Assembly: GCF_022835675.1 (NCBI RefSeq)
Contig: NZ_BQUT01000005.1
Coordinates: 1 to 64,000 of the forward strand
Direction: 5' to 3'
Origin: Companilactobacillus sp. RD055328
GTDB lineage: Bacteria > Bacillota > Bacilli > Lactobacillales > Lactobacillaceae
DNA length: 64,000 bases
The number at the start of each line of letters is the position of its first letter. The stretch's first letter is position 1. The notes under the pieces were generated by a model, which was not told the DNA's origin, did no database searches, and worked only from the letters and a program-made list of their open reading frames with translations. This document shows, piece by piece, positions 53,490-62,586 of the stretch. Made by a program: the position numbers and the translations under genes.

Positions 53490-56400
53490 ATGAAAAAACA
53501 TAAACTTTTTTATATCGCAGGTACGATCCTGTTACTTGGGCAAGTATTTGCACCAGCAGTTAACGCATATTCATTATCTGCTATTGATGTAACGCATGTT
53601 GCGCCATCAAGTTTTCCAACAGGAAATTTTCAAGGGGATTTTACTATTGATGCACAGAACCAGTCGGTAAGTGCTGGGCAAACGGCTAATTTTAGTATTT
53701 ATTTGAAATCAACAGGTGCCGTAACTAAACTAACAAATGTTAATTTAAAGGTTCAATTACCAAAACAAGATTATGTGTCTTTTGATCAGTCACTAACTGC
53801 ACTTAAATTAGGTGATGCTGTTCCCACTTACGATGCTAATACAGGTGTGTTGACGTGGCATTTTGATACATTAGATGCAGGTCAAGTTAATAAAACTGTA
53901 TTACGACTATCGACTGTAAATGGTGGATTTGCTGCAAAAACACCAATCACTGTAAGTGGTGAATTAACAGCTGATAGTACAAAAGGTGCAATTGATGCAC
54001 AAACAAGTGGACAAACGGTTATTAATGGATCTAAGAGTCTGTCGACTACTAATAAATTTAAATCAATATACGATAATGACGAAGGCTCAACAGATTATCA
54101 TACTAATCCAGCTATTGATGATGATATTCTTTGGAATGTAACGATTGGTGCACCTAAAAAGGTTGACGGGTCAATATTCTTAAAACCTGGATCAAAAATA
54201 AAAGTTACTTATACAATTGATCCTATGTTGGAATATGTAGAAATGGCTCATGCCGATTCTCCAAAACCAACCGTTGATGGTAATACATTAACTTGGGAAT
54301 TAACTGCACCATCTATTGCTGAACAAATTGCAAATGAAGGTAGCTTCTTCACTAGTGATTTAAGTATGAAAATTCACGTAAAAAATGACATTGCTAGTGT
54401 ATTTAAGGTTGCTACAAATACTCTGTCAGCAGAGGCAACATTTAACGATGGAGAAACTTTCTCACCAAAACCTATCGATGGTAAGATAACTATTTCACAG
54501 TCAAATCCAGATACATTACCACCAAACGTTGGCGGCAGTGGATTCACTGCTCCACATTATGGACCAATTGATGCTAATGGAAATGCATTACTTAAAACAA
54601 ATGAATTTCCGGATATTTCAGTTGATGATGATGCTACTTTAGGATTTGCATTTTTACCGACATCTCTTTGGGCAGTGAGTCCCGTATCTGACTTTATATC
54701 ATATAGTATTCATTATAAGGTGGATCCTAATTTAAATATTAAAAAATTCTTTACTGGTGATTTTGCATATCGTCCTAATCCAAATGTTGGTTCCAGTACT
54801 ACACCATTAAAAAATGCTGCTCACTATTCAATTAGTGTACGTTATGATGAAGACGAAGATGATGCACCGGTTATCTGGTCGAATGAAAAAATGGATTCTA
54901 TTGATCCAGTGACAGGTGAGCACGTTTCTTATACAGATGCTCATAAAAATAATTGGCATATGTTAATGCCAGATGTACCAAAAAATACATGGTTAACAGC
55001 AGAACAACTAGGAATTCCTAAAGATAAGCATGTAAAAGAAGTCTTACTTCATTTCCATTATGAAAAAGGAACGGTCCTAGAAGACTGGGATGGAACGCAA
55101 TATTCTGTCTCAGGTGATGAAAATGGTTTGAGTAAATATTATGAAAACAATGTAGACGGAGATTCAGGTCAAACGCATACGGATATTCCAAAGGGAGAAT
55201 TTTTGAATAACGCAGTACCAGCTGGTATTTTTGCAAGCAAAGTATTGCAGTTCAATATGACTCCTAAAAAAGGATATGTGGGACGTGTTGAAAATTCAAT
55301 GTACTATAATTTCCGTGGGGGTAATATCGCTGATCCAAGTAAACCTAGTGCTGGTGCTTGGAATGGTAGTGAATATACTTGGTTAAATACTTATAAAGCT
55401 TGGTCAAAAACTTCAGGACCTCAAGGAGCTGAGATTATTAAGCCAACCGAAGGAGTTGATCGTCGTTTAAAGACGGGAGTTCAATTTGATCAATTAGCAA
55501 CAATGCCTGATGGATCTAAGTCTCTTACTGAGGGTGCAAATTCTATTACAGCGGCAATTCAGAATACTAAAGAATCTAAGAATGATGTAACAGGTCCTCT
55601 TACTAGTTATGTGTTACTTCCAAAAGGAGTAACTTTTACAGGTAATGTAAGTGGAAGTAATGTTGCTAAAAAAGTTTCTGATAATTATAAAGATACTGGA
55701 CAAACTTTGGTTAAAGTAACTTATAATGCTAATTATTTAACGGTTGATCAAACAAGTAACGCCACATTTAATGTAAATGTTGGCGCAAGTACATCAAGTG
55801 ATCCAGAAATAATGGTATATAGTTTTGTACCAACCGAAAAATATTCAGTTCCAGATATTCAAGGGACACCAACAATTACGGATACTCAAAAAGATGTTGA
55901 TAAAGATAATATGAATGGCCAAGGAACTGATAAACCAATGTTTTATTCCGGCCGTGATTATCATTTTGATAAATCTAGTACTCTATCTGTAAGTAGTAAA
56001 ATTAGTAATTCAACTAATTCTGATGTTCAAAAAGTAGCAGGGGATATTGTTGATTATGAGCTGAATTTGAAGAATACGTCTGAAGATACGCTAAATAATA
56101 TGATTTTAATGGATACATTGCCTAGTGTTGGTGATTTATCTATTACTACAAATGAAGAACGTGAGTCACAATTTAACATGGCTTTAATAGGACCAATAAC
56201 ACTTCCTAAGAGTTGGTCAGATAAAGTTAACGTTGTATATTCAACATCTAATAATCCTAAAAAAGCTGGAGTGGGTGTTAAGGGAATGTTAGATGAAAAC
56301 ACTGTATATCCATCATCAGCGCAAAAACTTGCTGACGCTGATGGGGCTGAAGAAGCTAACTGGATGAATGCTAATGATGTTAAAGATTGGTCATCAATCA

Positions 56401-56825
56401 AATCGTTCAAATTAGAATTAAAAGCTGATTCTAAGTGGGTTAGTGGTGCTGATATGAAAATTAAATTCAATCTAAAAGTACCAACTGATGCACAAATAGG
56501 CCAAAAAGCATTTAATTCTTTTGCCTTTGCTGCCAATGACTCACAAGTAATTGAACCATATCGTCAAGGAGTTGAAGTCAAAGAAAAAGATCCAGAAAAA
56601 CCAACAGGGCCAACAGATCCAGCTAATCCAGAAAAACCTTCTAATCCAACAACATCTAAACCAAATATTTCAGATAAAAGTAATAACAATAATGGTAAAG
56701 CTGGTAAAAGCACATTACCAAAGACAGGTGATAATATTAGAAATACTACTATGTTATCAATAATTGGATTACTTATTTTAGGAATACTTGGAGTATTCAT
56801 ATACAAGAGAAAAAAAGAAAAATAA
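53490..56825 (+). CDS. large LPXTG-anchored surface protein, copy 1
   Basis: A 1,111-residue sortase substrate. The signal peptide (about 1-26) ends at VNA-YS. The mature part starts with a DUF11-like beta domain (FQGDFTIDAQNQSVSAGQTANFSIYL). A middle region has SGFTAPHYGPID, SEFPDISV-like PDISVDDDATLGFAFLP and the acidic run RYDEDEDDAP. The last beta domain (DIVDYELNLKNTSEDTLNNMILMDTLP) resembles fimbrial isopeptide/DUF11 modules. A Pro-rich spacer leads to LPKTG, a hydrophobic helix and tail KRKKEK. No Cys is present. Function is unknown, probably adhesion or an extracellular structure. Promoter with cre-like site. A paralog lies directly downstream. Confidence 0.88.
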   Translation: MKKHKLFYIAGTILLLGQVFAPAVNAYSLSAIDVTHVAPSSFPTGNFQGDFTIDAQNQSVSAGQTANFSIYLKSTGAVTKLTNVNLKVQLPKQDYVSFDQSLTALKLGDAVPTYDANTGVLTWHFDTLDAGQVNKTVLRLSTVNGGFAAKTPITVSGELTADSTKGAIDAQTSGQTVINGSKSLSTTNKFKSIYDNDEGSTDYHTNPAIDDDILWNVTIGAPKKVDGSIFLKPGSKIKVTYTIDPMLEYVEMAHADSPKPTVDGNTLTWELTAPSIAEQIANEGSFFTSDLSMKIHVKNDIASVFKVATNTLSAEATFNDGETFSPKPIDGKITISQSNPDTLPPNVGGSGFTAPHYGPIDANGNALLKTNEFPDISVDDDATLGFAFLPTSLWAVSPVSDFISYSIHYKVDPNLNIKKFFTGDFAYRPNPNVGSSTTPLKNAAHYSISVRYDEDEDDAPVIWSNEKMDSIDPVTGEHVSYTDAHKNNWHMLMPDVPKNTWLTAEQLGIPKDKHVKEVLLHFHYEKGTVLEDWDGTQYSVSGDENGLSKYYENNVDGDSGQTHTDIPKGEFLNNAVPAGIFASKVLQFNMTPKKGYVGRVENSMYYNFRGGNIADPSKPSAGAWNGSEYTWLNTYKAWSKTSGPQGAEIIKPTEGVDRRLKTGVQFDQLATMPDGSKSLTEGANSITAAIQNTKESKNDVTGPLTSYVLLPKGVTFTGNVSGSNVAKKVSDNYKDTGQTLVKVTYNANYLTVDQTSNATFNVNVGASTSSDPEIMVYSFVPTEKYSVPDIQGTPTITDTQKDVDKDNMNGQGTDKPMFYSGRDYHFDKSSTLSVSSKISNSTNSDVQKVAGDIVDYELNLKNTSEDTLNNMILMDTLPSVGDLSITTNEERESQFNMALIGPITLPKSWSDKVNVVYSTSNNPKKAGVGVKGMLDENTVYPSSAQKLADADGAEEANWMNANDVKDWSSIKSFKLELKADSKWVSGADMKIKFNLKVPTDAQIGQKAFNSFAFAANDSQVIEPYRQGVEVKEKDPEKPTGPTDPANPEKPSNPTTSKPNISDKSNNNNGKAGKSTLPKTGDNIRNTTMLSIIGLLILGILGVFIYKRKKEK

Positions 56826-56832
56826 TTTTTTT

Positions 56833-56856
56833 AAAAAGACCTTAGGGTCTTTTTTT
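56833..56856 (+). terminator. terminator after LPXTG copy 1
   Basis: AAAAAGACC-TTAG-GGTCTTTTT, then more T. The short stem may leak into copy 2. Confidence 0.75.
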
Positions 56857-56905
56857 ATTTGTTAAAAAAAGTATATGACATTAATTATCATCGTTATCAC
56901 ATTTC

Positions 56906-56934
56906 TTGATTAAAAAAATTCTAATAGTTATCAT
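56906..56934 (+). promoter_or_regulatory. promoter of LPXTG copy 2
   Basis: TTGATT (56906-56911), exactly 17 bp, TATCAT (56929-56934). No cre-like site is visible here, unlike in front of copy 1. Confidence 0.5.
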
Positions 56935-56984
56935 TAAGTAAAGAGTATAAGTTGTCTAATATTTTAGAGAAAGTAGGTAAAGAG

Positions 56985-59900
56985 ATGCTGAAAAAAATAT
57001 TAATTATTTTTTGTAGTTTAATGTTATTTGCGCCGTCAATTGGATCTTCCGCGACGGTTATTGCACAACCTCCTAATAATATTAAACCTGTTGCTTTTCC
57101 TGAGGATAATTTCCAAGGAGATTTTACAATAGATGCTCAAAATTCAACCATTTCTGCTGGTCAAACGGCTAATTTTGATATTTATTTGAAGGCAACAGGA
57201 GCCATTACTAAGTTGTCTGATGTTAAATTAGTAATTCAATTACCGATTAATGAATATGTAAGATTAGATCAGCCAACATCTGAATTAAAAATTAATAAGG
57301 TGGCACCAGCATATGATAAAGATAAGCAAACTTTGACGTATTATTTTGACGAATTACCAGCGGGTCAAGTGGATAAAGCTGTATTACGATTAACTACTAT
57401 CAATGGAGCTTTCATGAATGACACTCAACTATCTGTAACTGGTGTTTTAACTGCCAAAAGTTCATCAGAAGATATTACGGCACATACAGATAGCAAAGTT
57501 AATGTGCAAGCTACTAAAAACTTATCACTTGTGAATAAGTTAAAATCTATTTATGACAATAATCCCGACTCAGAAGATTATCACACAAATCCGATTATTG
57601 GTGATGATATTTTATGGAATGTGTCAGTGGGAGCACCTAAAAAATCTGAAGGGTCACTATTTTTAAAACCAGGTTCAAAAATAAAAGTAACTTATCAAAT
57701 TGATGACAAGTTAGAATATCTTGCAATGGCAGATGTTGGTGCTCCACAACCCAAATTATCTGAAGATAAACATACATTAACATGGGAATTAATTGCACCA
57801 TCCATTGAAGATCAAATTAATCATCCTGATAGTTTTTTTGAGAGTGATTTGAGTTTGAAATTACACGTAATTGATGATAAGGCTAACGTATTCTTAGATG
57901 CTATAAATACGTTATCCGTTGAAGCAACTTTTATTGATGATAAAATATTCAGTCCTGATGTGCTATCAGGTAAAATCACTATTTCACAGTCAGATCCTTC
58001 TAGTTTGCCACCGAGTCTTGACGGCTCTGGATTTACTTCGCCTCACGTAGGCCCAGTCGATGATACTGGAGCTGTAGGTAGAATTTCCGAATTTCCTGAT
58101 ATCTCAGTAACTGATTCTGCAACGCTAGGCTTTGGAGTTTTACCAGGATCTTTATGGGCAACTAGTTCAACATTTGATTTTCAAGCTTATACAATACATT
58201 ACAAAATTGATCCAAACTTAAGTATTAAACATTTCTATACAGGAGACTTTGTTTTTAAACCAAGCTCAACTGTCGGAGGCAATAATGTTCCATTAAAGAA
58301 TAAGCCTCATTATTCATTTAATGTTCGATATGAAGATGATGAAGATGATGTGCCTTCAACTTATAATGGTAAGGCGATTGTTAATCCATTAACTAATGAA
58401 CCAGTAACTTATGAAGAAGCCCATAAGAATAATTGGCATACATTAATGGCTGATGTACCATTAGGAACTTGGTTAAGTGCTGAAGATTTGAACATCCCTA
58501 AAGGGAAACAAATTAAAGAAGTAATGCTACATTTCCATCCTGAAGCAGGTACCGTGAAAAATGGCTACACAATAACAGGTGATGAAGAAGGACTGCCTGA
58601 TTATTATGAAACTGATCCACAGGGATTCTTTGGTCAAGGAAGACCTAATAATAAAAAATATTTAGAAAACTGGGCGCCAGCTGGTATGGCTACTAAACAA
58701 TACCTTAAATTTAATATGGGTGTAAAAAAAGGATATACAGGTCGTGTTGAAAATAGCATGTATATTAACTTTAGGGGAGCAGCCGCAAATAATAATATTT
58801 ATATTCTAGGTAGTAACTATGATTTCATTAATAAACAGCCTGCCTGGACTAAGACTTCCGGGCCACAAGGGGCAGAAATTATTAGGCCCACAGAAGGAGT
58901 TAATCGGGTAGTCAAAACAAATGTGTCATTTGATCAACTAGCTGAGTTACCTGGAGGACAGAAGGTTCTAGTTCCTGGTGAGAATACGGTGACGGCTGAA
59001 ATAGTGAACACTGAAACTTCAAAAGATAATGTTCCAGGTCCTGCAAGTAGTTATGTGCTCTTACCTAAGGGAGTTACTTATGAAAAAACACCAGACAGTA
59101 AGTTAGTAACAGATGATTACAAAGGAACAAAACAAAGTTTGGTAAAAGTTAGTTATGTACAAAACTACATTAAGCCGGGAGAAACTATTAAAGCAACTTT
59201 CAAAGTAAATGTGTCTGATAAAATATTGAGTAATCCAAAGCTTAAAATATATAGTTTTATTGATACAGAAGAATTCGATGTTCCAAAAGTAGAAGGTGAC
59301 CCGGTGATTACTGATACTGTCAAAGATGAAGACGTAGATAATTTGAATGGTAAAGGATCAGACAAGTTAATGTTTTATTCAGGAAAAGATTATTATGTTA
59401 ATAAATCTAGTATGTTATCAGTGACTTCTTATGTTGATGAAAAAATAGGAGAAACAACGAAAGAACCTGGATCTGTAGCTGAGTATAAATTGGCTTTGAA
59501 CAATACATCGGATGATGACTTGCAAAATATGATCTTGTTGAATACACTTCCATGTACTAATGATTTATCAATTACAACCAATGAAAAACGTGGATCGCAG
59601 TTTTCTATGGGATTAACTGGTCCAATTAGTATTTCTAAAGACTGGAAAGATAAGGTAGATATTTTATATTCAACATGTAGTAACCCTAAAAAAGCAGGAA
59701 TTTTGGATAAAGATACGATATATCCATCATCATCTCAACAATTAGAGGATCCAGAAGGTGCAATTGATCCTGTTTGGGTTAAAGCACAAGATGTTAAAGA
59801 TTGGTCAACAATTAGAGCATTTACAATTAGTTTAAAGAAAGACATTGAATGGGTGAGCGGTTCTGATATGAACATTCAATTTAAAGCAAGAGTTCCTGAG

Positions 59901-60278
59901 TCAGCAACAGATGAACAGGTTGCAAACAACTCATTTGCTTTTGCGGCTAATAACTCACAGGTAATTGAGCCATATAGATCACAAGTTATTGTTGAAGAAA
60001 AAGATACTACTGAACCAGAAGAACCGAACAAACCAGAAGAACCAAATAAACCTGTAAATCCTGATGGCAATGTTCCTCCAACTGAAATTAACAACGATAA
60101 AAAAGAAACTGAAAAAGTAAAAACAAAAAGTAAAAAAGATGGAGTGAAAAAAATCATGGGGATTACATTACCACAAACTGGTGAAGATTTATGGTATAAA
60201 TCATTACTGATTGTAGTAGGAATTACGATTGTAAGTATTTCAACATATCTTGTTATTAAGAGAAAAAGGGCTAAATAA
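56985..60278 (+). CDS. large LPXTG-anchored surface protein, copy 2
   Basis: A 1,097-residue paralog of the preceding gene, collinear over the whole length (FQGDFTIDAQN, SGFTSPHVGP, EFPDISVTDSATLGFGVLP, RYEDDEDDVP, GPQGAEIIRPTEGVNR, FAFAANNSQVIEPYR). Signal peptide about 1-28, spacer with two EEPNKP repeats, sorting signal LPQTGE and tail IKRKRAK. The mature part has exactly two Cys, in LPCTND and STCSNP of the last beta domain, where copy 1 has Ser. ATG at 56985 (AGG seven bases upstream) gives a normal signal peptide; an in-frame TTG at 56952 is less likely. Function is unknown. Confidence 0.87.
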   Translation: MLKKILIIFCSLMLFAPSIGSSATVIAQPPNNIKPVAFPEDNFQGDFTIDAQNSTISAGQTANFDIYLKATGAITKLSDVKLVIQLPINEYVRLDQPTSELKINKVAPAYDKDKQTLTYYFDELPAGQVDKAVLRLTTINGAFMNDTQLSVTGVLTAKSSSEDITAHTDSKVNVQATKNLSLVNKLKSIYDNNPDSEDYHTNPIIGDDILWNVSVGAPKKSEGSLFLKPGSKIKVTYQIDDKLEYLAMADVGAPQPKLSEDKHTLTWELIAPSIEDQINHPDSFFESDLSLKLHVIDDKANVFLDAINTLSVEATFIDDKIFSPDVLSGKITISQSDPSSLPPSLDGSGFTSPHVGPVDDTGAVGRISEFPDISVTDSATLGFGVLPGSLWATSSTFDFQAYTIHYKIDPNLSIKHFYTGDFVFKPSSTVGGNNVPLKNKPHYSFNVRYEDDEDDVPSTYNGKAIVNPLTNEPVTYEEAHKNNWHTLMADVPLGTWLSAEDLNIPKGKQIKEVMLHFHPEAGTVKNGYTITGDEEGLPDYYETDPQGFFGQGRPNNKKYLENWAPAGMATKQYLKFNMGVKKGYTGRVENSMYINFRGAAANNNIYILGSNYDFINKQPAWTKTSGPQGAEIIRPTEGVNRVVKTNVSFDQLAELPGGQKVLVPGENTVTAEIVNTETSKDNVPGPASSYVLLPKGVTYEKTPDSKLVTDDYKGTKQSLVKVSYVQNYIKPGETIKATFKVNVSDKILSNPKLKIYSFIDTEEFDVPKVEGDPVITDTVKDEDVDNLNGKGSDKLMFYSGKDYYVNKSSMLSVTSYVDEKIGETTKEPGSVAEYKLALNNTSDDDLQNMILLNTLPCTNDLSITTNEKRGSQFSMGLTGPISISKDWKDKVDILYSTCSNPKKAGILDKDTIYPSSSQQLEDPEGAIDPVWVKAQDVKDWSTIRAFTISLKKDIEWVSGSDMNIQFKARVPESATDEQVANNSFAFAANNSQVIEPYRSQVIVEEKDTTEPEEPNKPEEPNKPVNPDGNVPPTEINNDKKETEKVKTKSKKDGVKKIMGITLPQTGEDLWYKSLLIVVGITIVSISTYLVIKRKRAK

Positions 60279-60280
60279 TT

Positions 60281-60314
60281 AAAAAGGCTTTTCCAAATGA
60301 GGAAAGCCTTTTTA
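60281..60314 (+). terminator. terminator after LPXTG copy 2
   Basis: AAAAAGGCTTTTCC pairs with GGAAAGCCTTTTT with one bulged T, loop AAATGA. Confidence 0.83.
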
Positions 60315-60432
60315 TTGCTAATATTTTAATATTATTTTAATAATATGATAAACTTAACGAGTAGAGAATTGACTAGTACAACAGTAATTAGAGATGACTT
60401 ATAATTAAATATAAAGTGAGCGAGGATTTAGT

Positions 60433-61116
60433 ATGGCAAGAATTTTAATAATTGAAGATGAAAAAAATATGGCTAGATTCGTTGAACTTGAACTACAACA
60501 TGAAAACTATCAAACTCGCGTTGAATTAGATGGACGTTCAGGACTTGATGCAGCATTGTCAGAAGAATGGGATGCCATTTTACTTGACCTTATGCTACCT
60601 GAGTTGAATGGAATTGAGGTTTGCCGTCGAGTTCGTCAAGAAAAAGACACTCCTATTATCATGATGACTGCTCGTGATTCAATTATTGATCGTGTCTCTG
60701 GTCTTGATCATGGAGCAGACGATTATATTGTAAAACCATTTGCTATTGAAGAATTATTGGCTCGTTTACGTGCTTTATTAAGACGAATTGATTTAGACGA
60801 AGAGAAGAATGTCAATTCTGATCAAATAATTACATACAAAGATTTGGAAATTCAAAAAGATACAAGAACAGTTCGTCGAGATGGAGAAGTTATTGAGTTA
60901 ACTAAACGTGAATTTGAACTATTAAAGACATTAATGGAAAGCCAAGGTACTGTTTTGAATCGTCAAATTTTATTGGATAAGGTTTGGGGAGAAGATGGCA
61001 ACGAAGAAACTAACGTTATTGATGTCTATATTAAATACATAAGAAACAAAATCGATAGAGAAGGTAATCCTAGCTATATTCAAACAGTTCGTGGAAGTGG
61101 ATACGTGATGAAATAA
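60433..61116 (+). CDS. OmpR-family response regulator, ArlR-like
   Basis: A 227-residue DNA-binding regulator. The receiver domain (1-120) has the acidic pocket EDE, phospho-acceptor D52 (LLDLMLPE), MTARD and K in VKPFAIEELLARLRALLRR. The winged-helix domain (about 130-227) has ELTKREFELLKTLMES, ILLDKVWGED and VDVYIKYIRNKID, ending VRGSGYVMK. The sequence is closest in my memory to ArlR of staphylococci. A TATAAT box lies at 60400-60405. It overlaps the kinase gene by one base. In staphylococci ArlRS controls surface proteins, which makes the neighbouring LPXTG genes candidate targets. Confidence 0.88.
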   Translation: MARILIIEDEKNMARFVELELQHENYQTRVELDGRSGLDAALSEEWDAILLDLMLPELNGIEVCRRVRQEKDTPIIMMTARDSIIDRVSGLDHGADDYIVKPFAIEELLARLRALLRRIDLDEEKNVNSDQIITYKDLEIQKDTRTVRRDGEVIELTKREFELLKTLMESQGTVLNRQILLDKVWGEDGNEETNVIDVYIKYIRNKIDREGNPSYIQTVRGSGYVMK

Positions 61117-62567
61117 TGGAAAAAGAAAGAAAGAAAAAAGGCCCTCGAATTTCTTTAAGATTCAAATGGACTTTTTTTATTACTACAGTTGTCTTTTTTA
61201 TATATGTAGTATTCTCAACTACAGTCTTATACTTTGTAAGCTCATCGATGTTAAAAAATGAGGTTAATACCATCAAAAACGCTGTTTCAGCTGTTTCAAG
61301 TAGATTTGAAGACTCTGAACAGCTTTTGAGTAAAAGAATTGTAAATGACAAAGTAGAAGGTTTGTCAGATGCAGGATATCAAGACACTTTAGTTGAGCAA
61401 CTAAAGCGGAGTAATTTACAGGTTTTACTTACTGATATAAATAATCAAACTTTGTATAAGACTCAAGATATTAAGATAGATAGTAAAAAAACAGATAGTT
61501 TGAAGATAACTAAACTCTATAAGAATTCTAATATTGACTCACTTGCAGGAAGTGCACCAATTAAATCTACAAAAACAGGCGAGATAATTGGATATGTGAC
61601 TGTTAATAACAAAATGTCGGAATATCATCGTACTATTAGAGAATTATATTATGAATTAATTCCTAATGCGGTATTTATACTTATTCTTAGTGCAGTTAGC
61701 GGTTTTATATTTGCCAGTTTTGTATTGCGTAGATTAAAACTAATCAATAATACTATTAAAGATATCAACGAGTCTCCAGATTCTGATGCTAGAATTCCAC
61801 ATCAATCTCAAAATGATGAAATCACTGATGTAGCTGAGCAGTTCAATGAGATGCTAGATAGAATGCAACAATATGCTAATCAACAAAAAGAGTTCGTTCA
61901 AGATGTTTCTCATGAATTAAGGACACCAGTTGCGGTTGTTGAAGGTCATTTAAAACTACTTAATAGATGGGGAAAAGATGATCCAGAAATTTTGGATGAA
62001 TCATTATCTTCATCACTGCAAGAGATTAATCGTATGAAAAATCTAATTCAAGAGATGTTAGATTTAACAAGAATTGAGCAACCAGATAATCAATTTTCAA
62101 ATGAAATTACAGAAGTAAAACCGATGATTAAACAAATCTATAATGACTTCAAAGTATTACATCCAGAATTCATTATGAATTTTGATGATGATATTCGTGG
62201 TGAGGCATGGGTCAAGATTTATCGTAATCATTTAGAACAAATTATTATTATCTTGTTGGATAATGCTATTAAGTACTCAAAAGATCGAAAAGAAGTTAAT
62301 CTAGCTATTTCTAGAAACGAAAATTATTTAGAAGTTGCTATACAAGATTTTGGAGTCGGGATTTCAGCTGATGATCAAGATAAGATTTTTAACCGCTTCT
62401 ATCGTGCGGATAAAGATCGTTCTCGTCAAAGTGGTGGGAATGGTTTAGGATTGCCGATTGCTCGTCAGTTGGTTAAGAACTATCAAGGGTTTATGTATGT
62501 TGAAAGTGTAGTGGGATCAGGTTCAGTATTTAGAATTGAATTGCCATTACAAAATAAAAAAGACTAG
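61116..62567 (+). CDS. sensor histidine kinase, ArlS-like
   Basis: A 483-residue membrane kinase. Membrane helix 1 is about 16-41, an extracellular sensor domain spans about 42-180 and helix 2 about 181-203. Then come a HAMP domain (RRLKLINNTIKDINESPDSDARIP), the H-box VQDVSHELRTPVAVVEGHL with H266, the X region, N-box IILLDNAIKYSKD, G1 VAIQDFGVGIS and G2 GGNGLGLPIARQL. It is cotranscribed with the regulator. The signal sensed is unknown. Confidence 0.9.
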   Translation: MEKERKKKGPRISLRFKWTFFITTVVFFIYVVFSTTVLYFVSSSMLKNEVNTIKNAVSAVSSRFEDSEQLLSKRIVNDKVEGLSDAGYQDTLVEQLKRSNLQVLLTDINNQTLYKTQDIKIDSKKTDSLKITKLYKNSNIDSLAGSAPIKSTKTGEIIGYVTVNNKMSEYHRTIRELYYELIPNAVFILILSAVSGFIFASFVLRRLKLINNTIKDINESPDSDARIPHQSQNDEITDVAEQFNEMLDRMQQYANQQKEFVQDVSHELRTPVAVVEGHLKLLNRWGKDDPEILDESLSSSLQEINRMKNLIQEMLDLTRIEQPDNQFSNEITEVKPMIKQIYNDFKVLHPEFIMNFDDDIRGEAWVKIYRNHLEQIIIILLDNAIKYSKDRKEVNLAISRNENYLEVAIQDFGVGISADDQDKIFNRFYRADKDRSRQSGGNGLGLPIARQLVKNYQGFMYVESVVGSGSVFRIELPLQNKKD

Positions 62568-62586
62568 ATTGACTAGTCTTTTTTAT
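62556..62586. terminator. bidirectional terminator holding both stop codons
   Basis: AAAAAAGACTAG / CTAGTCTTTTTT with a short loop. The kinase stop TAG (62565-62567) and the opposite-strand yidC stop (62573-62575) both lie in the stem. Confidence 0.82.

Noticed and set aside
56054-56536. 160-codon antisense ORF within LPXTG copy 1
   Set aside because: No ribosome site or family match, and it mirrors the codon pattern of the surface-protein gene.
60010-60060. Tandem repeat in the stalk of LPXTG copy 2
   Set aside because: Only two EEPNKP units; too short to call a repeat array.
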